Source: Lucinisca nassula (lineage: Eukaryota; Mollusca; Bivalvia; Lucinida; Lucinidae). From it: a stretch of 64,000 bases of DNA. Each line of letters opens with the position of its first letter. Positions within the stretch are counted from its first letter, which is position 1. A program made the position numbers and the translations under genes. The DNA lies in NCBI GenBank assembly GCA_963580285.1, contig OY757010.1:63386406-63450405 (forward strand). The letters are read 5' to 3'. Shown here piece by piece: positions 62,496-64,000 of the stretch. Below the pieces are notes generated by a model that was not told the origin of the DNA, did no database searches, and saw nothing but the letters and a program-made list of their open reading frames with translations.

Positions 62496-62778
62496 CATTA
62501 CGCAAATACGCCTGTACAAATACATTGCCACCGTTTTGTCGCCGAAAAAAATGAAAATTTTATTATGAAAAATTGTGATATTTTTCTTATTTCTGCTCAA
62601 AATATAGATTGTGGGCACTCGTTAGAACTGCCTCATCGAGGTGGTTCTAACGATTACCCACAATCTATATTTTAGAGCAGAAATTAGAAAAATAAGGGTT
62701 ACCCCCGGAAACCCCAGTTTTACTATATAAAAGTGGGGTTCAAGAGGGTCAAAAGTATATAGGCATGTTTTCGAGATG
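62496..62778 (+). mobile_element. MITE-A copy, well preserved
   Basis: CATTACGCAAATACGCCTGT to ATAGGCATGTTTTCGAGATG with the full palindrome and small hairpin. It is followed directly by a family F half-site (AAACAGTGTAGACCCTGATG) at 62781-62800. Confidence 0.92.
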
Positions 62779-62835
62779 AGAAAACAGTGTAGACCCTGAT
62801 GAGATGCTGCGTTCTGAGTTTACACTGTTTTGGCG

Positions 62836-63045
62836 AGGAAATTCTTTCCAAATCATACGGTGAATATGGTACAGACCAATGCGATCCGTCATAGCGCTAG
62901 AACAGAGTCAAACCATGGCATCATCATGTATGCTCCTCAAATGCGCATGCGTAGACATCTGATAGGTCTCCTGTAACTTCCTGTCGTTAATTAACTATCA
63001 ATAAAACTTTGATCATTTTATATGGTAAATTCATCGATAGTTTTT
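62836..63045. other. unassigned
   Basis: Nothing recognised. Confidence 0.3.
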
Positions 63046-63103
63046 GCTAAAAAAAGATGTGAGCAGCTCTTGCAAATGCAAAAGCTGCTCACATTTTTTC
63101 AGC
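63046..63103. repeat. isolated stable hairpin
   Basis: GCTAAAAAAAGATGTGAGCA, then GCTGCTCACATTTTTTCAGC, with a 14-nt inner region TTTTGCATTTGCAA-type. The outer arms are nearly perfect. Confidence 0.75.
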
Positions 63104-63159
63104 AAATATCCCAATGTATTAAGTATCGTACTTTCCAGAACAGTTAACAATTTGACCAC

Positions 63160-63436
63160 CATCACGTGAACACGACCGTGAAATGAACACTCCAATAAAC
63201 CTCACTTTATATAGACAAACTGGTGTTTACGGGGGTAAACATTATTTTTCTTATGTCGCTCAAAGACAAAGGTTGTGGGTACTCGTTAGAACCGCCTCAA
63301 TGAGGCGGTTCTAACGAGCACCACAACCTATGTTTGAAGTAAAAATAACAAAAATATCACAGATTTTCATTAGAAAAGTAGCCATTTTGGATATCAAAAG
63401 AAATGCACTATGCCGCACGGGTATGCTATCGTAAAG
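63160..63436 (-). mobile_element. MITE-B copy, well preserved
   Basis: CATCACGTGAACACGACCGT to GGTATGCTATCGTAAAG. AACCGCCTCAATGAGGCGGT is intact. The subterminal GTAGCCATTTTGGATATC is present. Confidence 0.92.
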
Positions 63437-63548
63437 ACTAACGAGCTCGTTAAGCTAACGATGCTTTAAACAACTGGCACCTGGTCCTCTGTTTTGGTTA
63501 ATCATTGCAATATTAGAGAAACAAGTTTCCAATGTACCGGCTGATCAG

Positions 63549-63645
63549 CATCACGTGAACAAGTCCTTACAATGAACACCCAACCATATCCCACTTTATA
63601 TAGGGAAAAATGGGCTTTACGGGGGTATAAATTATTTTGTCTTAT
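63549..63645 (-). mobile_element. MITE-B terminal half
   Basis: CATCACGTGAACAAGTCCTT through CACTTTATATAGGGAAAAAT and TTTACGGGGGTAT, ending TTTTGTCTTAT just before the hairpin. Confidence 0.88.
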
Positions 63646-63790
63646 CATTACAATAACTCACTCGTGCGACATAGTGCATATTTCTCATCTCCAAAATGGC
63701 TACTTTTCTGATGAAAATCCCTGCTATTTTTCTTATAAATACTGCAAACATAGGTCGTGGGTGCTCGTTAGAACCATCTCATTGAGAAAT
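63646..63790 (+). mobile_element. MITE-B opposite terminal half, fused to the previous
   Basis: CATTACAATAACTCACTCGT, GCGACATAGTGCATATTTC, CAAAATGGCTACTTTTCTGA and the left hairpin arm GGTGCTCGTTAGAACC. With 63549-63645 it makes a composite joined without spacer. Confidence 0.88.
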
Positions 63791-64000
63791 GAAATGGCTA
63801 CAGTCCACAATGCTACGTACCAAGCTCAAATCAACCAATCAGTTCTGGCGGAAAATAAACCTGAGTGTTTTTTATTCACTATTTTAATAGGCTTTGTGGC
63901 CATATTGGTCATGTTAACTCATATTAATTTTCAAATTTTCATTTTCTTGTTCCTTAAGACTTGTTCATATCTCAATGACCTTTGGCCAAGGTCAAATAAT
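63791..64000. other. unassigned to window end
   Basis: CAAGGTCA-containing AT-rich sequence; nothing recognised. Confidence 0.3.

Overview
This window is repeat-dominated animal nuclear DNA, most likely from a mollusc. There is no bacterial-type gene organisation and no complete host gene. The repeats point to Mollusca: tRNA-derived SINEs ending in (ACTC)n or sharing the mollusc-type 'GTTAAAGAACCCTACCG' body, Penelope-like retroelements with a GIPMGTNCAP-type reverse transcriptase, tandem hammerhead-ribozyme repeats, and low-identity repeats of the 'AAAATGGCCGCC' and 'CCAAACTTGG' type. The first four bases, GATC, would fit a partial-digest clone end. Species cannot be decided from the sequence alone.

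Four groups make up most of the window. (1) MITE-A and MITE-B: at least 28 copies of two foldback DNA elements of about 280 bp. They share an internal module (a central palindrome of about 110 bp plus a small TATA-containing hairpin) but have different termini. (2) A Penelope-like element (PLE) family: one 5'-truncated copy with RT domain at 45678-48135 (minus strand) and about 17 shorter copies, mostly 3' tails. These include a head-to-head inverted pair at 6826-8195. (3) Several short interspersed families: SINE-V, SINE-M, SINE-ATT, SINE-INV and the tRNA-less SIR-E. (4) Single relics of larger elements: a BEL/Pao integrase (5720-6776), a Tc1-like transposase (11900-13540), a full-length mariner with TIRs and TA duplication (35319-36695), a non-LTR RT C-terminus (38150-38540), a Ty3/gypsy-like PR-RT-RH-IN region (49800-52985) and a terminal-inverted-repeat element with a SWIM zinc finger (39641-44730).

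Three things stand out. First, type-I hammerhead ribozyme motifs occur five times at three loci. Three lie in a tandem array with 256-257 bp spacing inside the Tc1 relic (12556-13236, minus strand), one is decayed (19796-19841), and one is intact inside the gypsy RT region (51585-51630) with paired changes in stems II and III. The tandem array fits a retrozyme, a non-autonomous retroelement with circular RNA. Second, 58119-60574 is a 2456-bp non-coding element flanked by CCGT/CCGT with TGTAAC...GTTACA termini. It is built almost entirely of GGCCGGCC-centred palindromes in two opposed half-arrays. Third, the 39641-44730 element has very long terminal inverted repeats, each containing a 65-bp minisatellite. 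SINE insertions in one arm have an exact empty site in the other arm.

Host coding sequence is not established. One possible exon (8626-8802, with good acceptor and donor) and one coding-looking open frame (14746-15009) are listed with low confidence. Every MITE boundary is read by eye from the termini. No target-site duplication could be fixed for MITE-A or MITE-B.
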